Source of the DNA: Nannobrachium achirus | Lineage: Eukaryota > Chordata > Actinopteri > Myctophiformes > Myctophidae | Direction: 5' to 3' | Assembly (NCBI GenBank): GCA_963921795.1 | Contig: OY997647.1 | Span: 65,887,237-65,951,236 of the forward strand | DNA length: 64,000 bases | In this document: in pieces, positions 1 to 9,963 of the stretch | How the letters are laid out: every line of letters begins with the position of its first letter | How positions within the stretch are numbered: the first letter of the stretch is position 1 | The notes under the pieces: model-generated | Database searches by the model: none | What the model was told of the DNA's origin: nothing | Seen by the model: the letters and a program-made list of their open reading frames with translations, nothing else | Program-made: the position numbers and the translations under genes

Positions 1-42
1 TGATTGTAAGAATTAATCAAAAAATAATTACATCACTCGGCC
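1..42 (+). repeat. Satellite unit 0, 3' end of module C only
   Basis: Last 42 bases of a C module (TGATTGTAAG start, ACATCACTCGG end). The rest of this unit lies left of the window. The TGTAAGAATTAATC ending is the variant also seen before 23676, 31380, 38560 and 41535. Confidence 0.85.
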
Positions 43-657
43 TCATGGTGGCGCTATAACGGCCAACTTTACGTTTTGCCCCGTAACTCTTGAACCGTAG
101 GTCGGAAAATGAAAATTATTTTTTCCCTGGATTCCTTGGGTCATGACGCATCTCCCCATATAGGCCACGCCCATTTGCGCCAGGATAGATTTTCCGCCAT
201 CTTGAATTTTCTCCAAAACACACTTTTTGCTCCTTTTCCTACATATTTTCTTCAAATGTCTTAAAAACCGGTACACATGATCTATGAAGCCACGCGATGA
301 ACATAGTCAAAGGATATTTCGATAGTCCGTACCGTTCATTCGTAACGCGCTTCCAAAGTTAGCGGGAGGGGCACGTTTCGCAAACGATAGACATAAATCA
401 CAAACAATAGGTCGAGTCAACACTGAATTTCAACCACAGGTCGGGGGAGGCATACTCAACGAATCCCCAAAAGCATTTCCACTTCGACCCCTAGGGGGCG
501 TCACAAACGCGCAAAAGGTAACCGTTTCGTGCCAGAACGCATTTTTCACGGGGACCGACCCTCTCACAACGAAACGCGGACGACTCGGCGGACAGTCTCA
601 CGGTCCCAACCGCCGCACGGGGTCGCGCATTTAGCGCGCTGCAGGCACACTTGTCAA

Positions 658-674
658 AATTGACTCTGTCAATT
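658..674 (+). repeat. B-end hairpin AATTGAC-TCT-GTCAATT (representative)
   Basis: Perfect 7 bp inverted repeat with a 3-base loop, ending three bases before CTAG in nearly every unit that keeps the B tail. Loop forms seen are TCT, CCT (e.g. 4034), CAT (e.g. 18990) and TCC (about 32000); the stem is almost constant. Confidence 0.8.
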
Positions 675-861
675 CTAGTATTTATGTATGTCCATGCTTT
701 TCCCCAAAGTTTGACACGCTACTCCTCCCACAGTTTTCGCACCACACACTCGCGCCATATGTGAAATCGACCGGCTTACTCGGGAATCGTGTGCTAGTAA
801 CTTGCTAAGAGAAAGGTTCTATAGTTTAATTGATATTAATTTATTAGTGAATTAATTTCCC

Positions 862-880
862 CCCATTGACTTATAATGGG
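862..880 (+). repeat. C-module hairpin CCCATT-N7-AATGGG (representative)
   Basis: A 6 bp inverted repeat with the 7-base loop GACTTAT, found in every intact C module including the diverged class. Two copies in the diverged class extend to 7 bp (12783-12803 and, with one G-T pair, 12959-12979). Confidence 0.75.
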
Positions 881-1005
881 AATGGCAAAAACTCAAATTC
901 AATTATTTGTCTCTCGCAAACCATAGGGGCTAGAGTTTCAAGACTTGGAGAGGAGGTTCATAATGATTTCAAGGATTAAATAAAAAATAATAGTGTCATT
1001 TGGCC

Positions 1006-2409
1006 TCATGGTGGCGCTGTAACAGCCCACTTTACGTTTTGGCCTGTAACTCTTGAACCGTAGATCGGAAAATTAAAATTATTTTTTCCCTGGATTCCTT
1101 GGGTCATGACGCATCTCGCCATATAGGCCACGCCCATTTGCGCCAGGATAGATTTTCCGCCATCTTGAATTTTCTCCAAAACACACTTTTTGCTCATTTT
1201 CCTAAATTTTTTCTTCAAATGTCACGAAAAGCGGTATACCTGACCTATGAAGCCATGCAATGAACATACTCAAGGGATATTTTGATCGTCCGTACCGTTC
1301 GTTCGTAACGCGCTTCTAAAGTTAGCGGGATGGGCTTGTTTGGCAAACAATAGCCGTAAAGCACAAACACATTGTCGAGTCAACACCAAATTTCAACCAA
1401 GGGTCGCGGGTGGCAAACTCAACGAATCCCCAAAAGCGTTTCCACTCGGCCACATGGTGGCGCTATAACGGACCACTTGCCTCGTAACTCTTGAACCGTA
1501 GGTCGAAAAATTTTAATTCTTTTTTCCCTGGATCCCTTGGGTCGAGACGCATCTCCCCATATAGGCCCCGCCCATTTGCGTCAGGATAGATTTTCCGCCA
1601 TTTTGAATTTTCTCCAAAACACACTTTTTGCTCCTTTTCCTACATATTTTCTTCAAATGTCACGAAAATGGGTACACGTGATCTATGAACCCATGGCATG
1701 AACATAGTCAAGGGAAATTTCGATAGTCCATAGCGTTTGTTTGTGACGGGCTTCCAAAGTTAGCGGGAGGGGCCCGTTTCGCAAACGATAGCCATAAATC
1801 ACAAACCAAACGTCAAGTCAACACTGAACTTCTACCACAGGTCGCGGGTGGCTTACTCAACGAATCCCCAAAAGCATTTCCAAATCGACCCGTAGGGGGC
1901 GTCACAAACGCGCAAAATGTAACCGTTTCGTGCCAAAACATGTTTTTCAGGGGGAACAACCCTCTCACAACGAAACGCAGACAACTTGGCGGATGGTCTC
2001 ACAGTCCAAACCGCTGCACGAGGTCGCGCATTTAGGAGCTGCACTGCAGGCACACTTGTCAAAATTGACTCTGTCAATTCTAGTGTTGAACTTACAAGCA
2101 CACTCTCTAAACTTCGGCACGTAACTACTGCCGCACCATTTACGCCACCCCCGCAATATATACATCAAAACGTGCGGCTCGGCCGGGAATGGTGTGCTAT
2201 TAACTTTCTTTCCGATCCGCCTTACAATGGTGACGTAATCGGCAAAAAACGACGCTTAATTTTCCCCATTGACTTATAATGGGACAATGCAAAAAGTCAC
2301 ATTCAAGTATTTTTCTCTCGCAAACGATAGGGGCTACAGATTCAAACCTCGGAGAGGAGATTCATAATGATTTTAAGAATGAATTAAAAAATGATTACAT
2401 CACTCGGTC
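1006..2409 (+). repeat. Satellite unit 2 (A-A2-B, diverged C)
   Basis: A starts at 1006 and A2 at 1452. This A belongs to a subtype with CTAAATTTTTTCTTC and GCTGTAACAG, shared with the units at 15401, 20356 and 29928. The hinge is the hairpin-free TGTTGAACTTACAAG type. The C module (about 2098-2275) is a diverged form with CGTGCGGCTCGGCCGGG that lacks the usual CTAAGAGAAAGG stretch. Confidence 0.88.
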
Positions 2410-3418
2410 TCTTGGTGGCGCTATAACGACCCACTTTACGTTTTGCCCCGTAACTCTGGAACGGTAGATCGGAAAATGAAATTTTTTTTTCCCCTGGATT
2501 CCTTGGGTCAAGACGCATCTCCCCATATAGGCCACACCCATTTGCGTCATGATAGATTTTCCGCCATCTTGAATTTTCTCCAAAACACACTTTTTGCTCC
2601 TTTTCCTACATATTTTCGTCAAATGTCACAAAAATGTGTACACATGATCTATAAACCCATGCAATGAACATTGTCAAGGGATATTTTGATAGTCCGTACC
2701 GTTCGTTCGTAACGGGCTGCCAAATTTAGCGGGAGGGGCCAGTTTGGCAAAAAATAGCCATAAATCAAAAACAAAAGATCTTGTCAACACTGAATTTTAA
2801 CCACGGATAGCCGGTGGCATACTCAACAGATCCCCGAAAGCATTTCCACTTCGACCCGTAGGGGGCGTCACAAACGCGCCAAACGTAACCGTTTCGTGCC
2901 AGAACGCGTTTTTCAGGGGGACCGACCCTCTCAAAACGAAACGCAGACCACTTGGCGGATTGTCTCACCGTCCAAACCGCTGCACGAGGTCGCGCATTTA
3001 GCGAGCTGCAGGCACACTTGTAAAAATTGACTCTGTCAATTCTAGTTAAGTGTGCCTATGCATAGCATGGGACACTTATTGTTCTCGCTCATATTTATTT
3101 AGGTCTTTCTTTCTGTCCATACTTTTCCCCAAAGTTTGGCACGCTACTCCTCCCACAGTTTTTGCACCACACACTCGCGCCATATGTCAAATCGACCGGC
3201 TTACGCGGGAATGGTGTGCTAGTAACTTGCTAAGAGAAAGGTTCTATAGTTTAATTGATATTAATTTATTAGTGAATTAATTTTCCCCATTGACTTATAA
3301 TGGGAATCGCATTCAATATTTTTCTCTCGCAAACCATAGCGGCTACAGTTTCAAGACTTGGAGAGGAGGTTCAAAATGATTTCAAGGATTAAATAAAAAA
3401 TAATAGTGTCATTTGGCC
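2410..3418 (+). repeat. Satellite unit 3 (A-B-H-C)
   Basis: The A landmark is mutated to TCTTGGTGGCG. The variable site reads GCGTCATGATAG, not seen elsewhere. The hinge at about 3046-3110 carries the best-paired hairpin form (GGGACACTTA). The last part, from 3041, is the first of two nearly identical copies. Confidence 0.9.
3047..3078 (+). repeat. Hinge hairpin, best-paired form (representative)
   Basis: TAAGTGT (3047-3053) pairs perfectly with ACACTTA (3072-3078). Inside it CCTATGC (3055-3061) pairs with GCATGGG (3065-3071) with one T-G wobble, loop ATA, and a single unpaired G at 3054. The same form occurs at about 4056, 6539, 36902, 42163 and 51143. Other units have GGGCAGACTTA, GGGCAACTTA or TTGGC arms that pair slightly less well. 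Confidence 0.8.
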
Positions 3419-4427
3419 TCATGGTGGCGCTATAACAGCCCAGTTTACGTTTTGGCCTGTAACTGTTGAACCGTAGGTCGGAAAATGAAAATTCTTTTTT
3501 CCCTGGATTCCTTGGGTCATGACGCATCTCCCCATATAGGCCACGCCCATTTGCGTATGGGTAGATTTTCCGCCATCTTGAATTTTCTCCAAAACACACT
3601 TTTTGCTCCTTTTCCTACATATTTTCTTCAAATGTCTTAAAAACCGGTACACATGATCTATGAAGCCACGCAATAAACATAGTCAAAGGATATGTCGATA
3701 GTCCGTACCGTTCGTTCGTAACGCGCTTCCAAAGTTAGCGGGAGGGGCACGTTTCGCAAACGATAGCCATAAATCACAAACAATAGGTCGAGTCGACACT
3801 GAATTTCAACCACAGGTCGGGGGTGGCATACTCAACGGATCCCCAAAATCATTTCCACTTCGACCCCTAGGGGGCGTCACAAACGCGCGAAACGTAACCG
3901 TTTCATGCCAGAACGCGTTTTTCACGGGGACCGACCCTCTCACGACGAAACGCAGACGACTCGGCGTACGGTCTCACAGTCCAAACCGCCGCACAAGGTC
4001 GCGCATTTAGCGAGCTGCAGGCACACTTGTCAAAATTGACCCTGTCAATTCTAGTTAAGTGTGCCTATGCATAGCATGGGACACTTATTGTTCTCGCTCA
4101 TATTTATTTAGGTCTTTCTTTCTGTCCATACTTTTCCCCAAAGTTTGGCACGCTACTCCTCCCACAGTTTTTGCACCACACACTCGCGCCATATGTCAAA
4201 TCGACCGGCTTACGCGGGAATGGTGTGCTAGTAACTTGCTAAGAGAAAGGTTCTATAGTTTAATTGATATTAATTTATTAGTGAATTAATTTTCCCCATT
4301 GACTTATAATGGGAATCGCATTCAATATTTTTCTCTCGCAAACCATAGGGGCTACAGTTTCAAGACTTGGAGAGGAGGTTCAAAATGATTTCAAGGATTA
4401 AATAAAAAATAATAGTGTCATTTGGCC
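3419..4427 (+). repeat. Satellite unit 4 (A-B-H-C)
   Basis: A carries the GCGTATGGGTAG allele. The hinge has the GGGACACTTA hairpin followed by ATTTATTTAGGTCTTTC. Sequence is almost the same as the following unit at an offset of 1009 bp. Confidence 0.92.
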
Positions 4428-5459
4428 TCATGGTGGCGCTATAACAGCCCAGTTTACGTTTTGGCCTGTAACTGTTGAACCGTAGGTCGGAAAATGAAAA
4501 TTCTTTTTTCCCTGGATTCCTTGGGTCATGACGCATCTCCCCATATAGGCCACGCCCATTTGCGTATGGGTAGATTTTCCGCCATCTTGAATTTTCTCCA
4601 AAACACACTTTTTGCTCCTTTTCCTACATATTTTCTTCAAATGTCTTAAAAACCGGTACACATGATCTATGAAGCCACGCAATAAACATAGTCAAAGGAT
4701 ATGTCGATAGTCCGTACCGTTCGTTCGTAACGCGCTTCCAAAGTTAGCGGGAGGGGCACGTTTCGCAAACGATAGCCATAAATCACAAACAATAGGTCGA
4801 GTCGACACTGAATTTCAACCACAGGTCGGGGGTGGCATACTCAACGGATCCCCAAAATCATTTCCACTTCGACCCCTAGGGGGCGTCACAAACGCGCGAA
4901 ACGTAACCGTTTCATGCCAGAACACGTTTTTCACGGGGACCGACCCTCTCACGACGAAACGCAGACGACTCGGCGTACGGTCTCACAGTCCAAACCGCCG
5001 CACAAGGTCGCGCATTTAGCGAGCTGCAGGCACACTTGTCAAAATTGACCCTGTCAATTCTAGTTAAGTGTGCCTATGCATAGCATGGGCAACTTATTGC
5101 AATCGCTCATATTTATGTATGTATGTATGTATGTATGTATGTATGTCCATGCTTTTCCCCAAAGTTTGACACGTTTCACAGACCACAGTTTTTGCGCCAC
5201 ACACTCGCGCCATATGTCAAACCGACCGGGTTACTCGGGAATGGTGTGCTAGTAACTTGCTAAGAGAAAGGTTCTATAGTTTAATTGATATTAATTTATT
5301 AGTGAATTAATTTTCCCCATTGACTTAGAATGGGAATCGCAAAAACTCACATTCAATTATTTGTCTCTCGCAAACCATAGGGCCTACAGTTTCAAGACTT
5401 GGAGAGGAGGTTCATAATGATTTCAAGGATTAAAGGAAAAATAATAGTGTCATTTGGCC
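4428..5459 (+). repeat. Satellite unit 5 (A-B-H-C, long TATG tract)
   Basis: A and B repeat the previous unit. The hinge switches to the GGGCAACTTATTGCAATC form with eight TATG copies. C carries a private ACACGTTTCACAGACCACAG variant that recurs only in the unit starting at 7979. Confidence 0.92.
5114..5145 (+). repeat. (TATG)8 microsatellite in hinge
   Basis: Eight perfect TATG copies between CGCTCATATT and TCCATGC. This is the longest in the window; other units have 2, 4, 6 or 7 copies at the same place. Confidence 0.95.
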
Positions 5460-6912
5460 TCATGGTGGCGCTATAACAGCCCACTTTACGTTTTGGGCTG
5501 TAACTTTTGAACCGTAGCTCGGAAAATTAAAATTCTTTTTTCCCTGGATTCCTTGGGTCATGACGCATCTCTCCATATAGGCCACGCCCATTTGCGCCAG
5601 GATAGATTTTCCGCCATCTTGAATTTTCTCCAAAACACACTTTTGGCACCTTTTCCTACATATTTTCTTCAAATGTCGCAAAAAGCGGTACACGTGATCT
5701 ATGAACCCATGCCATGAACATACTCAAGGGATATTTCGATAGTCCATACCATTCGTTCGTAACGCGATTCCAAAGTTATCGCGGGAGGGGCCCGTTTTGC
5801 AAACAATAGCCATAAATCACAAACAAAACGTCGAATCAACACTGAATTTCAACCAAAGGTCGGGGGTGGCATACTTAACGAATCCCCAAAAGCGTTTCCA
5901 CTTGGCCACATGGTGGCGCTATAAAGGACCACTTGCCTCGTAACTTTTGAACCGTAGGTCGAAAAATGTAAATTCTTTTTTCCCTGGATTCCTTGGGTCG
6001 AGACGCATCTCCCCATATAGGCCCCGCCCATATGCGTCAGGATAGATTTTCCGCCATCTTGAATTTTCTCCAAAACACACTTTTTGCTCCTTTTCCTACA
6101 TATTTTCTTCAAATGTCTTAAAAACCGGTACACTTGATCTATGAAGCCACGCGATAAACATAGTCAAAGGATATTTCGATAGTCCATACCGTTCGTTCGT
6201 AATGCGCTTCCAAACTTAGCGGGAGGGGCAAGTTTTGCAAACAATAGCCATAAATCACAAACAATAGGTCGAGTCAACACCGAATTTCAACCACAGGTCG
6301 GGGGTGGCATACTCAACGGATCCCCAAAAGCATTTCCACTTCGACCCCTAGGGGGCGTCACAAACGCGCGAAACGTAACCGTTTCGTGCCAGAACGCGTT
6401 TTTCACGGGGACCGACCCTCTCGCAACGAAACGCAGACGACTCGGCGGACGGTCTCACCGTCCGAACCGCCGCACGAGGTCGCGCGTTTAGCGCGCTGCA
6501 GGCACACTTGTAAAAATTGACTCTGTCAATTCTAGTTAAGTGTGCCTATGCATAGCATGGGACACTTATTGTTCTCGCTCATATTTATTTATGTCTGTCC
6601 ATACGATTCCCCAAAGTTTGGCACGCTACTCCTCCCACAGTTTTTGCACCACACACTTGCGCCATATGTCAAATCGACCGGCTTACTCGGGAATGGTGTG
6701 CTAGTAACTTGCTAAGAGAAAGGTTCCATAGTTTAATTGATATTAATTTATTAGTGAATTAAATTTCCCCCATTGACTTATAATGGGAATGGCAAAAACT
6801 CACATTCAATTAATTTTCTCTCGCAAACCATAGGGCCTACAGTTTCAACACTTGGAGAGGAGGTTCATAATGATTTCAAGGATTAAATAAAAAATAATAG
6901 TGTCATTTGGCC
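5460..6912 (+). repeat. Satellite unit 6 (A-A2-B-H-C)
   Basis: A starts at 5460 with allele GCGCCAGGA and A2 at 5908. This A2 reads GCGTCAGGATAG and has CTATAAAGGACC in place of CTATAACGGACC. The hinge is the GGGACACTTA hairpin followed by TTTATTTATGTCTG. Confidence 0.9.
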
Positions 6913-7978
6913 TCATGGTGGCGCTATAACAGCCCACTTTACGTTTTGGCCTGTAACTGTTGAACCGTAGGTCGGAAAATTAAAATTATTTTTTCCCTGG
7001 ATTCCTTGGGTCAAGACGCATCTCCCGATATAGGCCACGCCCATTTGCGCCAGGATAGATTTTCCGCCATCTTGAATTTTCTCCAAAACACACTTTTTGT
7101 TCCTTTTCCGACATATTTTCTTCAAATTGCACAAAAAACGGTACACATGATCTATGAACCCATGCAATGAACATACTCAAGGGATATTGCGATAGTCCAT
7201 TACGTTCGTTCGTAACGCGCTTCCAAAGTTAGCGGGAGGGGCCCGTTTTGCAAACAATAGCCATAAATCACAAACAAAAGGTCCAGTCAACACTGAATTT
7301 CAACCACAGGTCGGGGGTGGCATACTCAACGATCCCCAAAAGCATTTCCAATTGGCCACATGGTGGCGCTATAACGGACCACTTGCCTCGTAACTCTTGA
7401 ACCATAGGTCGGAGAATTAAAATTCTTTTTTCCCTGGATTCCTTGGGTCACGACGCATCTCTCCATATAGGACACGCCAATTTGCACATGGGAAGATTTT
7501 TCACCATTTCAAATTTTCTCCAAAACACACTTTTTGCATTTTTTCCTACATATTTTCTTCAAATGTCACAAAAATGGGTACACATGATCTACTAACCCAT
7601 GCAATGAACATAGTCAAGGGATATGTCTATAGTCCATACCATTCGTTCGTAACGGGCTTCCAGAGTTAGCGGGAGGGGCCCGTTTTGCAAATAATAGCCA
7701 TAAATCACAAACAAAACGTTGAGTCAGCAATGAATTTCAACCACAGGCTGCGGGTGGCTTACTCAAGGAATCCCCAAAAGCGTTTCCAATTCGACCCGTA
7801 GGGGGCGTCACAAACGCGCAAAACGTAATTGTCCCCATTGACTTATAATGGGAGAAAGCAGAAATTCACATTCAAGTATTTTTCTTTCGCAAAGCATAGG
7901 GGCTACAGTTTCAAACCTTGCAGTGGAGATTCATAATGATTTTAAGAATAAATCAAAAAATAATTACATCACTCATCC
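6913..7978 (+). repeat. Satellite unit 7 (A-A2, B and hinge mostly deleted)
   Basis: A starts at 6913 and A2 at 7358 (allele GCACATGGGAAG). Only about 40 bp of B remain: at about 7829 the sequence passes from AAAACGTAA straight into TTGTCCCCATTGAC of C. The lost segment covers most of B, the hinge and the first half of C. The same junction recurs at about 16752, 52443 and 57371. Confidence 0.88.
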
Positions 7979-8934
7979 TCATGGTGGCGCTATAACGGCC
8001 CACTTTACGTTTTGCCCCGTAACTCTTGAACCGTAGATCGGAAAATTAAAATTATTTTTTCCCTGGATTCCTTGGGTCAAGACGCATCTCTCGATATAGG
8101 CCACGCCCATTTGCGTAGGGATAGATTTTCCGCCATCTTGAATTTTCTCCAAAACACACTTTTTGCTCCTTTTCCTACATATTTTCTTCAAATGTCTTAA
8201 AAACCGGTACACTTGATCTATGAAGCCACGCGATAAACATAGTCAAAGGATATTTCGATAGTCCATACCGTTCGTTCGTAATGCGCTTCCAAACTTAGCG
8301 GGAGGGGCACGTTTCGCAAACGATAGCCATAAATCACAAACAATAGGTCGAGTCAACACCGAATTTCAACCACAGGTCGGGGGTGGCATACTCAACGGAT
8401 CCCCAAAAGCATTTCCACTTCGACCCCTAGGGGGCGTCACAAACGCGCGAAACGTAACCGTTTCGTGCCAGAACGCGTTTTTCACGGGGACCGACCCTCT
8501 CGCAACGAAACGCAGACGACTCGGCGGACGGTCTCACCGTCCGAACCTCGCTCATATTTATTAAGTGTGCCTATGCATAGCATGGGCAACTTATTGCAAT
8601 CGCTCATATTTATGTATGTCCATGCTTTTCCCCAAAGTTTGACACGTTTCACAGACCACAGTTTTTGCGCCACACACTCGCGCCATATGTCAAACCGACC
8701 GGGTTACTCGGGAATGGTGTGCTAGTAACTTGCTAAGAGAAAGGTTCTATAGTTTAATTGATATTAATTTATTAGTGAATTAATTTTTCCCCATCGACTT
8801 ATAATGGGACAATGCAAAAAGTCACATTCAAGTATTTTTCTCTCGCAAACCATAGGGGCTACAGTTTCAAGACTCGGAGAGGAGGTTCATAATGATTACA
8901 AGGAATAAATACAAAATAATAGCGTCATTTGGCC
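7979..8934 (+). repeat. Satellite unit 8 (A-B, rearranged hinge)
   Basis: A allele is GCGTAGGGATAG. B stops at about 8546 (GTCCGAAC) and joins directly to CTCGCTCATATTTAT, then a fresh TTAAGTGTGCC hairpin. The B tail with the AATTGAC hairpin is missing. C has the ACACGTTTCACAGACC variant seen at 5165. Confidence 0.88.
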
Positions 8935-9963
8935 TCATGGTGGCGCTATAACAGCCCAGTGTACGTTTTGGCCTGTAACTGTTGAACCGTAGGTCGGAAA
9001 CTTAAAATTATTTTTTCCCCGGATTCCTTGGGTCGAGACGCATCTCCCCATATAGGCCACGCCCATTTGCGCCAGGATAGATTTTCCGCCATCTTGAAAT
9101 TTCTCCGAAACACACTTTTTGCTCCTTTTCCTACATATTTTCTTCAAATGTCTTAAAAACCGGTACACATGATCTATGAAGCCACGCGATAAACATAGTC
9201 AAAGAATATTTCGATAGTCCGTACCGTTCGTTCGTAACGCGCTTCCAAAGTTAGCGGGAGGGGCACGTTTCGCAAACGATAGCCGTAAATCACAAACAAT
9301 AGGTCGAGTCAACACTGAATTTCAACCACAGGTCGGGGGTGGCATACTCAACGGATCCCCAAAAGCATTTCCACTTCGACCCCTAGGGGGCGTCACAAAC
9401 GCGCGACACGTAACCGTTTCGTGCCGGAACGCGTTTTTCACGGGGACCGACCCTCTCGCAACGAAACGCGGACGACTCGGCGGACGGTCTCACGGTCCGA
9501 ACCGCTGCACGAGGTCGCGCATTTAGCGAGCTGCAGGCACACTTGTCAAAATTGACTCTGTCAATTCTAGTTAAGTGTGCCTATGCATAGCATGGGCAGA
9601 CTTATTGTTATCACTCATACTTAAGCCAGACATGCACACACACACACACACATGTATTTCCCCAAAGTTTGGCACGCTACTCCTCCCACAGTTTTTGCAC
9701 CACACACTCGCGCCATATGTCAAATCGACCGGCTTACGCGGGAATCGTGTGCTATCAACTTGCTAAGAGAAAGGTTCTATAGTTTAATTGATATGAATTT
9801 ATTAAGAAATTAATTAACCCTTACCTGTCCCCATTGACTTATAATGGGAATCGCATTCAATAATTTTTCTCTCGCAAACCATAGGGGCTACAGTTTCAAG
9901 ACTCAGAGAGGAGGTTCATAATGATTACAAGGAATAAATAAAAAATAATAGCGTCATTTGGCC
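8935..9963 (+). repeat. Satellite unit 9 (A-B-H-C, CA tract in hinge)
   Basis: A allele is GCGCCAGGA. The hinge has the GGGCAGACTTA hairpin and ACTCATACTTAAGCCAGACATG followed by nine CA repeats. The related units at 16904, 33359, 34379, 45808 and 60732 have only a three- or four-copy CA tract at this place. Confidence 0.9.
9635..9652 (+). repeat. (CA)9 microsatellite in hinge
   Basis: Nine CA copies after CCAGACATG. Sister units at 17610, 34060, 35520, 46500 and 61430 have only three or four copies there, so this one has expanded. Confidence 0.93.

Larger units (their letters stand above)
43..1005 (+). repeat. Satellite unit 1 (A-B-C, hinge without hairpin)
   Basis: A is 43-482, B 483-678, hinge about 679-690, C about 691-1005. 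The A allele at the variable site is GCGCCAGGA. The hinge is only TATTTATGTATG: the TTAAGTGTGCC hairpin found in most units is absent. The hairpin AATTGAC-TCT-GTCAATT closes B at 658-674, and the CCCATT/AATGGG stem of C is at 862-880. Confidence 0.9.
3041..5058 (+). repeat. Recent tandem duplication, 2 x 1009 bp
   Basis: 3041-4049 and 4050-5058 agree base for base except for two differences found by eye: C at 3340 against G at 4349, and G at 3915 against A at 4924. This is the most recent-looking duplication event in the array. The copies begin at TCTAGTTAAG, the B/hinge border. Confidence 0.9.

Noticed and set aside
483-497. CCCCTAGGGG palindrome in B as a regulatory site
   Set aside because: Many units read CCCGTAGGGG or CCCATAGGGG, so the symmetry is not kept.
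865-878. TTGACTTATAAT as a bacterial -35/-10 promoter
   Set aside because: The two boxes touch each other with no 17 bp spacer. The sequence is part of the CCCATT/AATGGG inverted repeat.
930-970. GAGAGGAGGTTCATAATG as ribosome binding site plus start codon
   Set aside because: It recurs in every C module but is followed by a stop within about ten codons, and the window is eukaryotic satellite DNA.
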